A stretch of 64,000 bases of DNA from Vibrio hepatarius (GTDB lineage: Bacteria; Pseudomonadota; Gammaproteobacteria; Enterobacterales; Vibrionaceae): NCBI RefSeq assembly GCF_018860525.1, contig NZ_JAHKPM010000070.1:24608-88607 (forward strand). The letters run 5' to 3'. A program made the position numbers and the translations under genes. The notes below the pieces were generated by a model that was not told where the DNA came from, searched no databases, and worked only from the letters and a program-made list of their open reading frames with translations. Every line of letters starts with the position of its first letter. Positions within the stretch are counted from its first letter, which is position 1. Positions 18,583-28,264 of this stretch are shown piece after piece.

Positions 18583-19233
18583 ATGGTTGGACTTAAGGAA
18601 GCAAAGCCGATGCATGACAGTAGTCATTTCAATCGCTTTTATCACCGTCAAAAAGAGATGCACATGGTAAAGGTATTGCCTGGAGGGCTGTATTGGAGTC
18701 AGAAAAACGATGAATTAATTGCCACAGGATTAGGTTCATGTGTTGCTGTTTGCCTGTGGGATGAACTCGTTGGCATTGGTGGAATGAATCATTTTTTACT
18801 TCCTTTTTGCAACCACTCTGAAATCAATGCATGGCGCCCTGGTGAGATTATATCTACAGCTTCGCGTTATGGCAGCCATGCAATGGAAATGTTGATTAAT
18901 GCGATGATTTCTCATGGTGCTCGTCGATCTGAGCTGAAAATTAAGCTTTTTGGAGGTGCTCAAATGATGGGTAAACATTCGATGATTGGAGAAAAGAATG
19001 TTGCTTTTATCTTGGATTATGCTGAACGTGAAAAACTCAATGTCATTGCTCAGGATCTTGGTGGATTAGAGCCAAGGAAGATCATATTTAATCCTCTGAC
19101 GGGAAAGGTTTGGCTCAAGAGACTTCCGTACACTGAGGTTCATCATCTTCAACAACAAGAAGATAAATATGCTAGCAAATTAAGTCGCGAGAGTCATAGT
19201 TTGCAGGATAATGAAGTGGAGTTGTTTGGATGA
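18583..19233 (+). CDS. cheD: Chemoreceptor glutamine deamidase CheD
   Basis: A 216-residue CheD. The catalytic cysteine lies in [11 protein letters not shown] (about residue 48) and the conserved histidine in [17 protein letters not shown] is also typical. CheD deamidates receptor glutamines and is required by P. aeruginosa Aer2-type systems. The start at 18583 is preceded by AGGAAAAA. It overlaps cheB by 4 bp. Confidence 0.95.
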   Translation: MVGLKEAKPMHDSSHFNRFYHRQKEMHMVKVLPGGLYWSQKNDELIATGLGSCVAVCLWDELVGIGGMNHFLLPFCNHSEINAWRPGEIISTASRYGSHAMEMLINAMISHGARRSELKIKLFGGAQMMGKHSMIGEKNVAFILDYAEREKLNVIAQDLGGLEPRKIIFNPLTGKVWLKRLPYTEVHHLQQQEDKYASKLSRESHSLQDNEVELFG

Positions 19234-20273
19234 AAAAAATTAAAGTCTTGGTTGTAGATGACTCACCAGTATTTAGGGCTTTGCTTGAACAAATCATTAA
19301 CTCTGACCCTTGTCTTAATGTTGTCGCATTAGCTGAAGACCCCTTCCAAGCACGTGAATTGATTAAGAGACATAACCCAGATGTTATTACATTAGACATT
19401 GAGATGCCAAAGATGAATGGTGTCCAGTTTCTTAAAAACCTAATGCGGTTAAGGCCAACCCCAGTTGTTATGATATCAACCTTAACGCAGCACGGTGCTG
19501 AACCTACATTAACGGCTTTAGAACTTGGGGCTGTTGATTACTTTCCCAAGCCATCAGTCCACAATACCGCTGAGATGGTCAACTACAAAGATCTTGTCAA
19601 TGATAAAATCAAAATGGCAGCTGGTGCCAATGTTCATAATGATTCTTGCCAAAATTCTTCATCTCAGGCATTGACAACAGGTGCTGGTAAAACAGCAATT
19701 GAAATCATAGCTATTGGCGCTTCTACTGGTGGGACAGAGGCGGTTAGGCAAGTATTGTCTGCGTTGCCTGCAGGACTGCCTCCTATCGTTATTACTCAGC
19801 ATATCAGTGCTATGTTTAGTGCTTCTTTTGCTCAGAGGTTGAACGAAAACTGTGCCTTAGAAGTCAAGGAATTATCAGTTAACAAAGCGCCGTTAGTCAA
19901 TGGTTGTGCTTATGTTGCTCCAGGAGATAAGCATTTGGTTGTTGTTAAGCAGGGAAATCACCTGTATTGCCAGCTAGATGATAGGCCAAGCGTCAATCGG
20001 CACAAACCTTCTGTTGATGTGATGTTTGATGCTGTGGCTGAAACGGTAGGTGAAAACGCGATCGGTGTCATTCTAACTGGAATGGGGCAGGATGGTGCTA
20101 AAGGGATGCTTAAAATGAGGCAACAAGGTGCAAGAACTATAGCACAAGACCAAGCTTCTTCAGTGGTATGGGGCATGCCTCGTGTCGCTGTTGAAATGAA
20201 TGCTGCCCAGAAGATAAAGAGTCTTAAACACATTCCACAACAGATATGTGATTGTCTAGACAACCATTCTTGA
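19230..20273 (+). CDS. cheB: Chemoreceptor methylesterase CheB
   Basis: A 347-residue protein with an N-terminal receiver (phospho-acceptor D56, [11 protein letters not shown]) and a C-terminal methylesterase domain with the catalytic serine in [10 protein letters not shown], a histidine in TQHISAMF and an aspartate in [10 protein letters not shown]. It removes receptor methyl groups when phosphorylated by CheA. Its start overlaps the cheD stop (ATGA). Confidence 0.97.
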   Translation: MKKIKVLVVDDSPVFRALLEQIINSDPCLNVVALAEDPFQARELIKRHNPDVITLDIEMPKMNGVQFLKNLMRLRPTPVVMISTLTQHGAEPTLTALELGAVDYFPKPSVHNTAEMVNYKDLVNDKIKMAAGANVHNDSCQNSSSQALTTGAGKTAIEIIAIGASTGGTEAVRQVLSALPAGLPPIVITQHISAMFSASFAQRLNENCALEVKELSVNKAPLVNGCAYVAPGDKHLVVVKQGNHLYCQLDDRPSVNRHKPSVDVMFDAVAETVGENAIGVILTGMGQDGAKGMLKMRQQGARTIAQDQASSVVWGMPRVAVEMNAAQKIKSLKHIPQQICDCLDNHS

Positions 20274-20301
20274 GTGTTCAAAGATAAGGTTAGGGGAGAT
20301 T

Positions 20302-21462
20302 ATGAATAGAAAAATAATGGTCACACAGTATCGATATGGTGTTGCTATCGGGGCTCAGCTTGTACTGCTGTCAATTGGTATGACATTGTCTTCCTCGCTG
20401 GCACATGTCGCTGTGATGGTTTTAGCTGCTGCTGTACCTTGGTTTGTCATGCCTCGAAAATCAATTGATGAGTGTGAGAAAGATCTTACCGTCAAACCTG
20501 TTAAAAATGTGCAGTCCTCTGCCAAGGAGGTAAGTGAAGCAATTGGCCGGATATCACAGCAGCTAAATGAACCGCTAAGGTTACAAAGTAGTGTTGTAGA
20601 TGAGTCGGTTGAAACATTAAACAGTAGTTTCTTTGAATTACAAAGTTTGGCGGAAAATCAAAATGATATTGCTGAAGCGCTCGTAGTCAAAACTCTAGGT
20701 AGTAAAGATGATACGTACGACATTACTCAAGTTTTACCGAAAACAGAAGCTATTATCCGCCAGTTTGTCGAGACACTCATCACTGTATCGGAGAAAAGTA
20801 TTTCTGCGGTACACAGTATTCACGATATGTCAGATAAACTGGGTAAAGTATTCAAGTTGCTTAAACAAGTTCGAGGGCTATCTGAGCAAACCAATTTACT
20901 TGCTCTCAATGCTGCAATAGAGGCTGCACGTGCTGGTGATGCTGGTCGAGGTTTTGCTGTTGTTGCTCAAGAGGTGCGTAATTTGTCGGTGAAAGCGGAA
21001 GAGTTAAATAGTCTGATTGAGAAAGAAATTAACGTTGCGCAAAATACTGTCAAGGAAGCTAACAAAACGGTCGGAGAAATGGCCTCGATTGATATGACAG
21101 ATGCAATCGAATCAAAAGATAAAGTTGATGAGATGTTACTTGGAGTACAGAAACACAATGCTTTGGTTGAGCGTGAAGTACAGAAAATCAAGTCCATTGG
21201 AATAAAACTGCAAAGCAAGGTTGGTGATGGTATTAGGGCGTTACAGTTTACAGATATTATTATCCAGCAGGGTGAATATGCTCAAGCCAGTACGGAGTTT
21301 CTTGAAAAAATGGAGAACCACTTTGCTAAATATGCGAGTGGTAGGATTGATGGAGACGAATTTCATCAGGCTATAAACAGCCTTAAACATAACATTGAGC
21401 AAAGAAGTGCGCCGGCAGCATCTCAAGCAAGCATTGAAGAAGGCGAAATTGAGTTTTTTTGA
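20302..21462 (+). CDS. Membrane-anchored short MCP-like protein
   Basis: A 386-residue protein with two closely spaced N-terminal membrane segments (about 12-50, almost no periplasmic loop), a coiled-coil region, and a shortened MCP signalling hairpin ([28 protein letters not shown] split across residues 193-220). It lacks HAMP and ligand-binding domains and a CheR/B docking tail. It corresponds by position to the MCP-like gene of Vibrio cluster III. It may tether or modulate the array, or link it to the downstream partner-switching proteins; this is inference. Confidence 0.88.
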   Translation: MNRKIMVTQYRYGVAIGAQLVLLSIGMTLSSSLAHVAVMVLAAAVPWFVMPRKSIDECEKDLTVKPVKNVQSSAKEVSEAIGRISQQLNEPLRLQSSVVDESVETLNSSFFELQSLAENQNDIAEALVVKTLGSKDDTYDITQVLPKTEAIIRQFVETLITVSEKSISAVHSIHDMSDKLGKVFKLLKQVRGLSEQTNLLALNAAIEAARAGDAGRGFAVVAQEVRNLSVKAEELNSLIEKEINVAQNTVKEANKTVGEMASIDMTDAIESKDKVDEMLLGVQKHNALVEREVQKIKSIGIKLQSKVGDGIRALQFTDIIIQQGEYAQASTEFLEKMENHFAKYASGRIDGDEFHQAINSLKHNIEQRSAPAASQASIEEGEIEFF

Positions 21463-21522
21463 AATTTTTCTTGGGTGAATCATGCAAGGGATAAAGCCTT
21501 GCTGTCTTAATAGGGAAACATT

Positions 21523-21822
21523 ATGTCAGTTGAGTCAGAAATCGATACAAGTGCGAAGCACATTACTATCGTTATAGAGGGAGCGTTTGGCTTTAGTCTT
21601 GTTCAGGATTTTCGTCGTTGTTATTCCGATAAAAAAAATTATCGCTTTACTATCGATTTACGCAAAGTTGATTATATCGATAGTGCAGGTTTGGGGATGT
21701 TGCTTAATATGCATAATTATCTTGAGCAAGATGATGGCATGATCCGCATTACCAACACCCTACCTCAAGTTCGAAAAATATTATCTATTTCTCGTTTTGA
21801 TAAAAAGTTTGCCATCGAGTAG
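21523..21822 (+). CDS. STAS-domain anti-anti-sigma-like protein
   Basis: A 99-residue STAS protein that keeps the canonical phosphorylatable loop VDYIDSAGLGMLLNM (serine near residue 56). This differs from the first STAS protein of the operon. Such proteins bind a serine kinase (RsbW type) and are dephosphorylated by PP2C phosphatases; both activities are encoded by the next gene. The 60-bp gap to the upstream gene holds AGGGAAAC before ATG. Confidence 0.9.
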   Translation: MSVESEIDTSAKHITIVIEGAFGFSLVQDFRRCYSDKKNYRFTIDLRKVDYIDSAGLGMLLNMHNYLEQDDGMIRITNTLPQVRKILSISRFDKKFAIE

Positions 21823-21839
21823 ATATCGAGGAGGGTTGT

Positions 21840-23534
21840 ATGCATGTCATGATAGTTGACGACCACGCGACCAATAGAGAGTTGTGTCGGTTTATGTTAA
21901 GTGGCATAACAGAAAAGGTCACCACTTTTGAAAACGGTGAGGGAGTTGTCAGCGCCATGCGAAAAATGCCGCTTTTGCCTGATGTCATTCTTCTTGATGT
22001 AATGATGCCAGTCAAAGATGGTTTTACAACAGCTAAGGAAATCCGTGAAGCGTTTTCCGGAACACATATGCCGATTATTTTCCTTACCGTGTTAGATGAT
22101 CACGTTTCATTTGAAAAATGCTTGACGGTTGGTGATGATTTTATTCCCAAGCCAGTAGAACGTAGTGTATTGATAGCTAAGGTACAGGCTCACTATCGAA
22201 TTGTGAAAATACACAACCAAGTTAGAGAACAAAGAGACGAGCTGAGTCATTTTCACGAGCAGGTGCGCTATGATTATGCGATTGCTGAATCAATTTTTTC
22301 CAACTTGATGGACGAAATGGGCTCTCAGTTAAATAATATCTACGGTATCGATTACAAATCCACACCATCGACGGTCTTCAATGGGGATATGATCGTGGTC
22401 GCCAATCGTCCACATGGTGGTGTTTATGTCATGATCGCTGATGCTACAGGTCACGGTCTTCCAGCGGCTATTTCTGCTATTCCTGCGACACGAGCTTTTT
22501 TTTCCATGGCAGCTAAAGGCCTGTCGCTCGGTGATATTGTACGCGAGCTTAATGATGTATTGGTAAGATTTTTACCTATGGGTATGATGTTAGCTGCAAG
22601 TGTATTTGAAGTTAGAGCAAACGGTTTTGAGGTTTCATGGTGGGGTGGTGGGTTGCCTGATGGTTATTTATTAGAGAAAGATGGCACCATCGTTCGTAAA
22701 CTAGTATCAACCCATATGCCGCTTGGCGTACTAAAAGAGCATGAGTTTGAAGCTGAGCTTACACATTATAAGATGGAACCAGATCAAAGGATTGTTTGTT
22801 ATACCGATGGAGTTGTTGAAGCTGATAATGGAGCCGGGGAGCAATTTGGGCAGTGGCGGCTAGAAGAAGCGTTGACTTCAGGCCGAGCAATCATCCCTAC
22901 TGTTTTTGAATCGGTTAAAAATTTCTCCAGCCGTAATGTTGGTGATGACTTATCTATACTGGCAATGACGTTTCCTATTTCCAATAGTAACGATAGAATT
23001 ACTCAACAAAACAATTCTTATTTAAGTCAGACTCAATCTCAGTCTACGATACGTTTCCCTGCTTCTGTACTAAAGTCAGTCACTGTAATGAGTGAAGTAA
23101 GGCAGTTTATGACAGGTGTCATGTCGGGAGCACATCTTGATTTAGTATGTTCAGTATTATCTGAGTTATTTGCCAATGCCATTGAGCATGGGTTACTCAA
23201 TATGGATTCTAGAATCAAAGAAGAGCCAGATGGATTTTTTACTTTTTATCAGATGCGTGAACAAAAACTTCAAGAATTGTCAGATAAGTATTGGTTATCT
23301 TTGTCTATTAATTATCAACCGGATAATACAAAGGTAATCATGACTCTTGAGCATAATGGTGAAGGCTTCGATCACGCTAAGATAAAAACTGGAAGTGATA
23401 AATCTTTGACACATGGTCGTGGCATCGTACTTGCTTCAGAATTATGTGATTCATTGGAATATTCAAAGCAGGGTAAATGTGTGACTGCCGTCTATCGTTT
23501 GGACTCGAAACATCATTTCCCCAGTTCTGACTAA
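21840..23534 (+). CDS. Receiver-PP2C phosphatase-HATPase fusion
   Basis: A 564-residue partner-switching regulator. An N-terminal receiver (acceptor D53, LLDVMMPVKDG) leads through a coiled coil to a SpoIIE/RsbU-type PP2C domain (about 160-380; GDMIVVANR, IADATGHGLPAAI, CYTDGVVEA, GDDLSILAM) and a C-terminal RsbW-like ATPase (about 405-555; ELFANAIEHGL, THGRGIVLASEL). The first glycine box reads EHNGEGFD, with histidine where aspartate is usual. It likely takes phosphate from CheA and switches the phosphorylation state of the adjacent STAS protein. GAGGAGGG precedes ATG. It ends the chemosensory operon. Confidence 0.9.
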   Translation: MHVMIVDDHATNRELCRFMLSGITEKVTTFENGEGVVSAMRKMPLLPDVILLDVMMPVKDGFTTAKEIREAFSGTHMPIIFLTVLDDHVSFEKCLTVGDDFIPKPVERSVLIAKVQAHYRIVKIHNQVREQRDELSHFHEQVRYDYAIAESIFSNLMDEMGSQLNNIYGIDYKSTPSTVFNGDMIVVANRPHGGVYVMIADATGHGLPAAISAIPATRAFFSMAAKGLSLGDIVRELNDVLVRFLPMGMMLAASVFEVRANGFEVSWWGGGLPDGYLLEKDGTIVRKLVSTHMPLGVLKEHEFEAELTHYKMEPDQRIVCYTDGVVEADNGAGEQFGQWRLEEALTSGRAIIPTVFESVKNFSSRNVGDDLSILAMTFPISNSNDRITQQNNSYLSQTQSQSTIRFPASVLKSVTVMSEVRQFMTGVMSGAHLDLVCSVLSELFANAIEHGLLNMDSRIKEEPDGFFTFYQMREQKLQELSDKYWLSLSINYQPDNTKVIMTLEHNGEGFDHAKIKTGSDKSLTHGRGIVLASELCDSLEYSKQGKCVTAVYRLDSKHHFPSSD

Positions 23535-23538
23535 TGAT

Positions 23539-23553
23539 ATTTACAGTGTAAAA
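23539..23553. other. parS2 partition site (site 5)
   Basis: TTTACAGTGTAAA at 23540-23552 is identical to sites 3 and 4 and starts six bases after the stop codon of the chemosensory operon. It is the farthest exact match from the origin on this side of the window. Confidence 0.85.
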
Positions 23554-23658
23554 GTAAGTGAGAAGTGACCGAGCGCCTACTTTGCTATAAATTAAATATT
23601 CTATTCCAACAGGATTATATAAACTAAACTTAAAGGGATGACAAAAAGTAGGCTGTAA

Positions 23659-25332
23659 ATGTGGAACAAATTAGTCAGCTTATCTGAAGACGAACGACAT
23701 GTTATAGCTAAGTTGCCACAGGATATCAATCTTGAAGGTAAACTTAGCGATAAAGGTGTTGAGGAAGTGTTAAACAATATCGGCGCTACCGACTTTTGTA
23801 TACTGACCGAAGAAATTAATCGATTCGTTAATTGTGCAAATGAAGGTAAAAGTGAAGCGTTGATTGGCTTTCCGATCGCTGAAGTAAGAGATGCTGAAGT
23901 AGAGGTTGTTTTATCTGATCATGATATGCTTGCTAGCATGGTAGTGACAGGGGCATTTCGTGGTGCACCATTGAAGGGGCCTCAAATTGTTCATGCTCTA
24001 GCACGCGCCCATGTTACTAAAGGTATTAATAAACTTGCACTAAAGAAAGTCTTAGTGATGAGTCATCAACTTAAGCCTGGTGAGACTTTTACGCAAGCGG
24101 TTGCGAAAGGCAAAAATCCGGTTCAAGGTCAAGATGCTAAGTTTATTCCTTTGGTTAAAGACGTCACTAAGCAAGTTTTAGCACCAACAGAAGATGAAAG
24201 TGGCAAAGTTGATATGCTGAATCTCGGTGAGACTGTCACGGTTGAAGCTAATTCGCGTTTGATGAAGAGAATACCTGCCACTAAGGGAGTCCCTGGTATA
24301 ACCGTGCAAGGGAAGTCTATCCCGCCAAAACCAGGCAGTGACGCTATACTTAAAGCCTCCAAAGGCTCCGAAATCTCTTCAGATGATCCCAATGTACTTA
24401 TTGCTTCTGTATCTGGAATGCCAATTATCAAAGAGCGTTCAGTTGAGGTTGAAGATGCAATTTGTCTCCCTTCGATTGGTGTTGCAACTGGGCATATAAA
24501 ATTTAAAGGTAACGTGATTGTTACGGGAAATATTGAGTCTGATATGGTTGTTCGCACCACCGGAAATCTCACTGTCGGTGGGTTTATTGAATCGGCTGAC
24601 GTTCAGGCTCAGGGGGATATTGAAGTTGCCAAGGGTATTATTGGGCATAATGTTTCAGGCGATGCTGAAAAAACCTGCAAGATTAAATCAGGTGGGTCTA
24701 TTACGGCAAACTATGCACAATTTTCTGATTTGCAGGCAGCTGAAAATATTAATCTCTCCATACATTGTATGGGTAATGGGATACGGTGCGGTAAAGACCT
24801 TACAGTATCAGATGCAGCAGGAAAACAAGGAACGCTCAGTGGTGGGAGTGCTATGGTCGGCGGCAAGATTACTTGCATCAACTTAGGAGTAGAAGGGGAT
24901 ACTGCGACTCATGTGAATGCATTCGCTCGCTATGCAAATTTTAAGGAGCGACAGCATAAATATAAAGAAGAATATACAGCAGCCCAAGAAGCAACCATGA
25001 ATGTGGTCAGGAAAGAGCTTGAATTTAAAAAACGACCCAAAGTAGAGCGAACTGAAGAAGAACAAGAGAACATTGATAAGTTAAAGCAAGAATCTAATGC
25101 TAGATTAGAAAAAGCAAAAATGGCTAGAGATAGACTTGAAATGGAGTTGGAAGAAGCACTGGAAGAAAACATTATAGAGGTCAAGCACAAGGTCTATACA
25201 CACGTCACGGTGCAGTATGGCGAAGAAAAGGTGATCACAAAACGTGTCCATGGTGCCAGTACTTTTAGCTTTACTCAGTATGAGATAAAATGTGCCTCAG
25301 CTATGGATGAAGAAGCACTGGAGCAAGATTAA
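23659..25332 (+). CDS. FapA-family protein (DUF342)
   Basis: A 557-residue protein of the FapA/DUF342 family. The N-terminal FapA domain (about 80-180, including KGPQIVHALARAHVTKGIN) precedes a repetitive beta-helix-like region (about 250-420, with GNVIVTGNIESDMVV and GGFIESADVQAQGDIEV) and a charged coiled coil (about 435-510). No signal peptide is present. In V. vulnificus FapA links sugar-transport status to flagellar assembly at the pole; other members are uncharacterised. TAGG lies seven bases before ATG. The gene stands alone and ends before a hairpin at 25350. Confidence 0.87.
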   Translation: MWNKLVSLSEDERHVIAKLPQDINLEGKLSDKGVEEVLNNIGATDFCILTEEINRFVNCANEGKSEALIGFPIAEVRDAEVEVVLSDHDMLASMVVTGAFRGAPLKGPQIVHALARAHVTKGINKLALKKVLVMSHQLKPGETFTQAVAKGKNPVQGQDAKFIPLVKDVTKQVLAPTEDESGKVDMLNLGETVTVEANSRLMKRIPATKGVPGITVQGKSIPPKPGSDAILKASKGSEISSDDPNVLIASVSGMPIIKERSVEVEDAICLPSIGVATGHIKFKGNVIVTGNIESDMVVRTTGNLTVGGFIESADVQAQGDIEVAKGIIGHNVSGDAEKTCKIKSGGSITANYAQFSDLQAAENINLSIHCMGNGIRCGKDLTVSDAAGKQGTLSGGSAMVGGKITCINLGVEGDTATHVNAFARYANFKERQHKYKEEYTAAQEATMNVVRKELEFKKRPKVERTEEEQENIDKLKQESNARLEKAKMARDRLEMELEEALEENIIEVKHKVYTHVTVQYGEEKVITKRVHGASTFSFTQYEIKCASAMDEEALEQD

Positions 25333-25349
25333 TAATTTACTTATATTGA

Positions 25350-25375
25350 AAGTAACCAACTCGGTGCGGTTACTT
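25350..25375 (+). terminator. Possible terminator after the fapA-like gene
   Basis: AAGTAACC (25350-25357) and GGTTACTT (25368-25375) form an 8-bp stem with a 10-nt loop 18 bp after the stop codon. The T-tract is interrupted (CGTTTG), so termination may be weak. Confidence 0.5.
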
Positions 25376-25586
25376 CGTTTGAATAACTCAAATCATTTTA
25401 TACAGCTGATAATACATTGACAATGTTCATTGTAATCGCAAATGCAGAGCACATAAGCAAAGTGATAGCCAAACTTCCCGTTAAACAGGAAATTGTCAGC
25501 CTAGTTCGAATGTTAAGATCATAAACGAGTTCTAGTCTTGCCCCTGCACTTCCTAAGAATGGTTGTGATAAGTTTAAATTTTGACA

Positions 25587-26030
25587 TCAATGGCTCTCAT
25601 GGCTATCTCCTAAAATAGGAACAACCAGAATATCGACAGGAGAGCGGTTAATCAGCTGCCGAGAGTAAGAAATAATCTTGCTCCAAAAATCCTGATGATG
25701 ACCACATAGCAATAAATCCACATGATAGCTTTCTATAGTCTCGGAAAGTTTATTGGCTAAATTTCCAGTGCCAACTAAAAAATGTCGGATAGGAAAGTTT
25801 GCGTTAGCTTCGAATGATCTTAATTTTTTCATAGCAAGTTCATTGACAGGCCTGACATGTATGTCGGTATGAATGTCGACGAGATCTGGGTAGATCTCAC
25901 CATGAGTACCATCAATGTGAATAAACGAGATATCAGCGTTGTGCTGTTTAGCCATAAATATTGCTCTTTCAATCAGTAGGTTACTTTCACTAGAGATCTC
26001 TAAAGCAACTAAAATATGTTGGTATCTCAT
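25587..26030 (-). CDS. UspA-type universal stress protein
   Basis: A 147-residue single Usp domain. It begins RYQHILVALEISSESNLLIERA and ends with the nucleotide-binding region LLLCGHHQDFW...INRSPVDILVVPI, although the usual GxxG is altered (GHHQDFW), so ATP binding is uncertain. Usp proteins act in the cytoplasm under starvation or stress. The same frame continues open for 62 codons past its TGA stop with a hydrophobic stretch (see findings). Confidence 0.88.
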   Translation of the reverse strand: MRYQHILVALEISSESNLLIERAIFMAKQHNADISFIHIDGTHGEIYPDLVDIHTDIHVRPVNELAMKKLRSFEANANFPIRHFLVGTGNLANKLSETIESYHVDLLLCGHHQDFWSKIISYSRQLINRSPVDILVVPILGDSHESH

Positions 26031-26294
26031 CTTGATTTCCTTCTATTATCTCAGACTTTTCCATCATAATTTTAAAAACTAAAAAATACTGCTTACATGA
26101 TCTCGTATATGCAATGTTACGCTTATCATTGCAAGTGTGACTGCGATTGAGCCGATAAAAATTTAGTGAAATCTCAATAGTTGACACTTTCGGCACATAA
26201 CTTTTACCTAGATTTGTTAGAGTTGCGTCAATGATAACAATGTACACCTTTCACTGTAGGTCTTGCCCCTGGGTGCCTACATTTTTAAGATCCT

Positions 26295-28175
26295 ATGAAG
26301 TTAAACCGATGTATTAATCGCCTGCGCAACTATGACTTAGAGCGTAGTTTGTTCAAGCAACGGGCAGTTGTAGCCTTTGTCATTATGGTATTGCTGTGTT
26401 TTGTGCTTGTTGCAAATTTATACCAGCTCGAAGTAAAAGAGTTTTCTTATTATCAGACACGAGCAAACGATAATCGTATCCAAGTTCTGCCTATCTCTCC
26501 GCCTAGGGGATTGATTTATGACAGAAACGGTAATCTTGTGGCTCAAAATATTCCAGTTTACGTATTGGAAGTTGTTCCTAACAAGGTGGCGTCTTTACGT
26601 GGATCTATCCTTCATTTATCAAACTATATTGAACTATCGCCAGAGCAACAGGAGAAACTCACGCAATTACGCCCTGCTGGACATAAGCCACAGACAATTA
26701 AAAGTGGTTTAAGTGAAGTAGAAGTTGCACGATTTTCGGCTCATCAGCATGAATTTCCAGGTTTTAGACTGAATGCAGAAATGAAACGTTATTATCCTTA
26801 CGGGGCATCGTTAACGCATGTGGTCGGGTACGTAGCACACATCAACGATCGAGACTTGGAACATTTAAAAGAAGGGGGAGAGCTTGCTAATTACCGGGCA
26901 ACCAAAACGATTGGGAAACTTGGTATTGAGCGATATTATGAAAAACTTTTGCATGGGCAACAGGGCTATGAGGAAGTTGAAGTTAATAACCGTGGGCGTG
27001 TGATACGAACTCTTAAATATGTTCCTCCAGTAGCTGGAAAAGATCTCGTTTTAAATATTGATGTCGCTTTGCAAAATCATGTTTATCAACTTTTTGGGGA
27101 TAGACAAGGTAGTGCGGTTGTCCTTGATCCAAAAGACAATAGTGTTCTAGCAATGGCTTCGAGCCCAAGCTATGATCCCAACCCATTTGTTGACGGGATT
27201 TCTAGTGCCGATTATCGTAAATTACTTCAAAACCCTTATCATCCATTACTCAACCGAGCGACTTTAGGGGTCTACCCTCCAGCATCAACGGTAAAACCAT
27301 TCATTGCCATTGCAGGTTTAAGTGAGAAAGTTATCAATCCTGAGACGGTTCGTAACGACCATGGTCGTTGGCAGATACCTGGATCGAGCCGCCATTCTAA
27401 AGCTTGGCGTGATTGGAGACGTTGGGGGCACGGTAATGTAGACGTTACTTTAGCGATTGAAGAATCGGTTGATTCTTTTTTTTACCAAATTGCTTATGAC
27501 CTAGGAATAGACAGAATATCTGATTGGATGGGAATGTTTGGCTTTGGTCAGAGAACGGGTGTTGATATTTTCGAAGAGACGACTGCCAATATGCCAACGA
27601 GAGAGTGGAAGCAACGGCGTCACCACCAGCCGTGGTACAAAGGTGATACTGTGCCTATCGGAATTGGTCAAGGTTATTGGACAGCAACGCCTCTTCAGCT
27701 AGCTAAAGCGACTTCGGTGTTAGTGAATCATGGTGATGTGACGCCTCCTCATATACTTAAGGCGGTCATTGAACATGGACAGAGTTATGAAGCTGCACAA
27801 CTTGTCGACTACCCTACAACAAATGACATGAAGCAAGTTAAAGATACCTATTGGGACATCTCGCTTAATGCAATGCGTTTAGTAAATGAAGGGTCTAGGG
27901 GTTCTGGTCGAAGAGTGTTCAAAGGGGCTCAATATTGCAGCGGTGGAAAGTCTGGTACGGCACAGGTCTTTGGCTTAAAAAAGGATGAAGTCTATAACTC
28001 AAAAGAGTTAAGCCATAATCTACTCGATCATGCCCTATTTACTGGTTTTGCTCCATGTGAGGATCCTGATTACGTTACAGCTGTCGTTATAGAACATGGG
28101 AATGGTGGCTCTAAAGTTGGTGCACCATTTGTTCGAAATGTGTTTGATTACTTATTGTTGAAACACAAGAGTTAG
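26295..28175 (+). CDS. Penicillin-binding protein 2 (MrdA-like transpeptidase)
   Basis: A 626-residue class B penicillin-binding protein of the PBP2 type. One membrane anchor (about 22-45) is followed by the dimerisation domain with PPRGLIYDRNG and the transpeptidase domain with S331-T-V-K334, an SVD motif (EESVDSFFYQ) in the place of SxN as in E. coli PBP2, and K552-S-G-T. It cross-links lateral-wall peptidoglycan in the elongasome. No rodA, rlpA or mreB lies nearby, so this is probably a chromosome II paralogue of the housekeeping mrdA. ATG at 26295 has a weak ribosome site. It is followed by a hairpin at 28213. Confidence 0.92.
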   Translation: MKLNRCINRLRNYDLERSLFKQRAVVAFVIMVLLCFVLVANLYQLEVKEFSYYQTRANDNRIQVLPISPPRGLIYDRNGNLVAQNIPVYVLEVVPNKVASLRGSILHLSNYIELSPEQQEKLTQLRPAGHKPQTIKSGLSEVEVARFSAHQHEFPGFRLNAEMKRYYPYGASLTHVVGYVAHINDRDLEHLKEGGELANYRATKTIGKLGIERYYEKLLHGQQGYEEVEVNNRGRVIRTLKYVPPVAGKDLVLNIDVALQNHVYQLFGDRQGSAVVLDPKDNSVLAMASSPSYDPNPFVDGISSADYRKLLQNPYHPLLNRATLGVYPPASTVKPFIAIAGLSEKVINPETVRNDHGRWQIPGSSRHSKAWRDWRRWGHGNVDVTLAIEESVDSFFYQIAYDLGIDRISDWMGMFGFGQRTGVDIFEETTANMPTREWKQRRHHQPWYKGDTVPIGIGQGYWTATPLQLAKATSVLVNHGDVTPPHILKAVIEHGQSYEAAQLVDYPTTNDMKQVKDTYWDISLNAMRLVNEGSRGSGRRVFKGAQYCSGGKSGTAQVFGLKKDEVYNSKELSHNLLDHALFTGFAPCEDPDYVTAVVIEHGNGGSKVGAPFVRNVFDYLLLKHKS

Positions 28176-28212
28176 GTAAAGAGATACTACTACGTTTAAT
28201 TGTTAGGGACAT

Positions 28213-28238
28213 AAAAGCTGGCAATAACACCAGCTTTT
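28213..28238. terminator. Bidirectional terminator hairpin
   Basis: AAAAGCTGG (28213-28221) and CCAGCTTTT (28230-28238) pair over 9 bp with an 8-nt loop. It lies between the PBP2 gene and the small minus-strand ORF at 28265, and could end both. Confidence 0.7.
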
Positions 28239-28264
28239 CCTAAAAATATTAATTTACCAACAAG

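Noticed and set aside
24129-24572. 147-codon antisense ORF in the fapA-like gene
   Set aside because: Shadow of a repetitive coding region.
25587-25589. TGA of the Usp gene as a selenocysteine or readthrough codon
   Set aside because: The Usp domain is complete before it, and no SECIS-like hairpin was seen.
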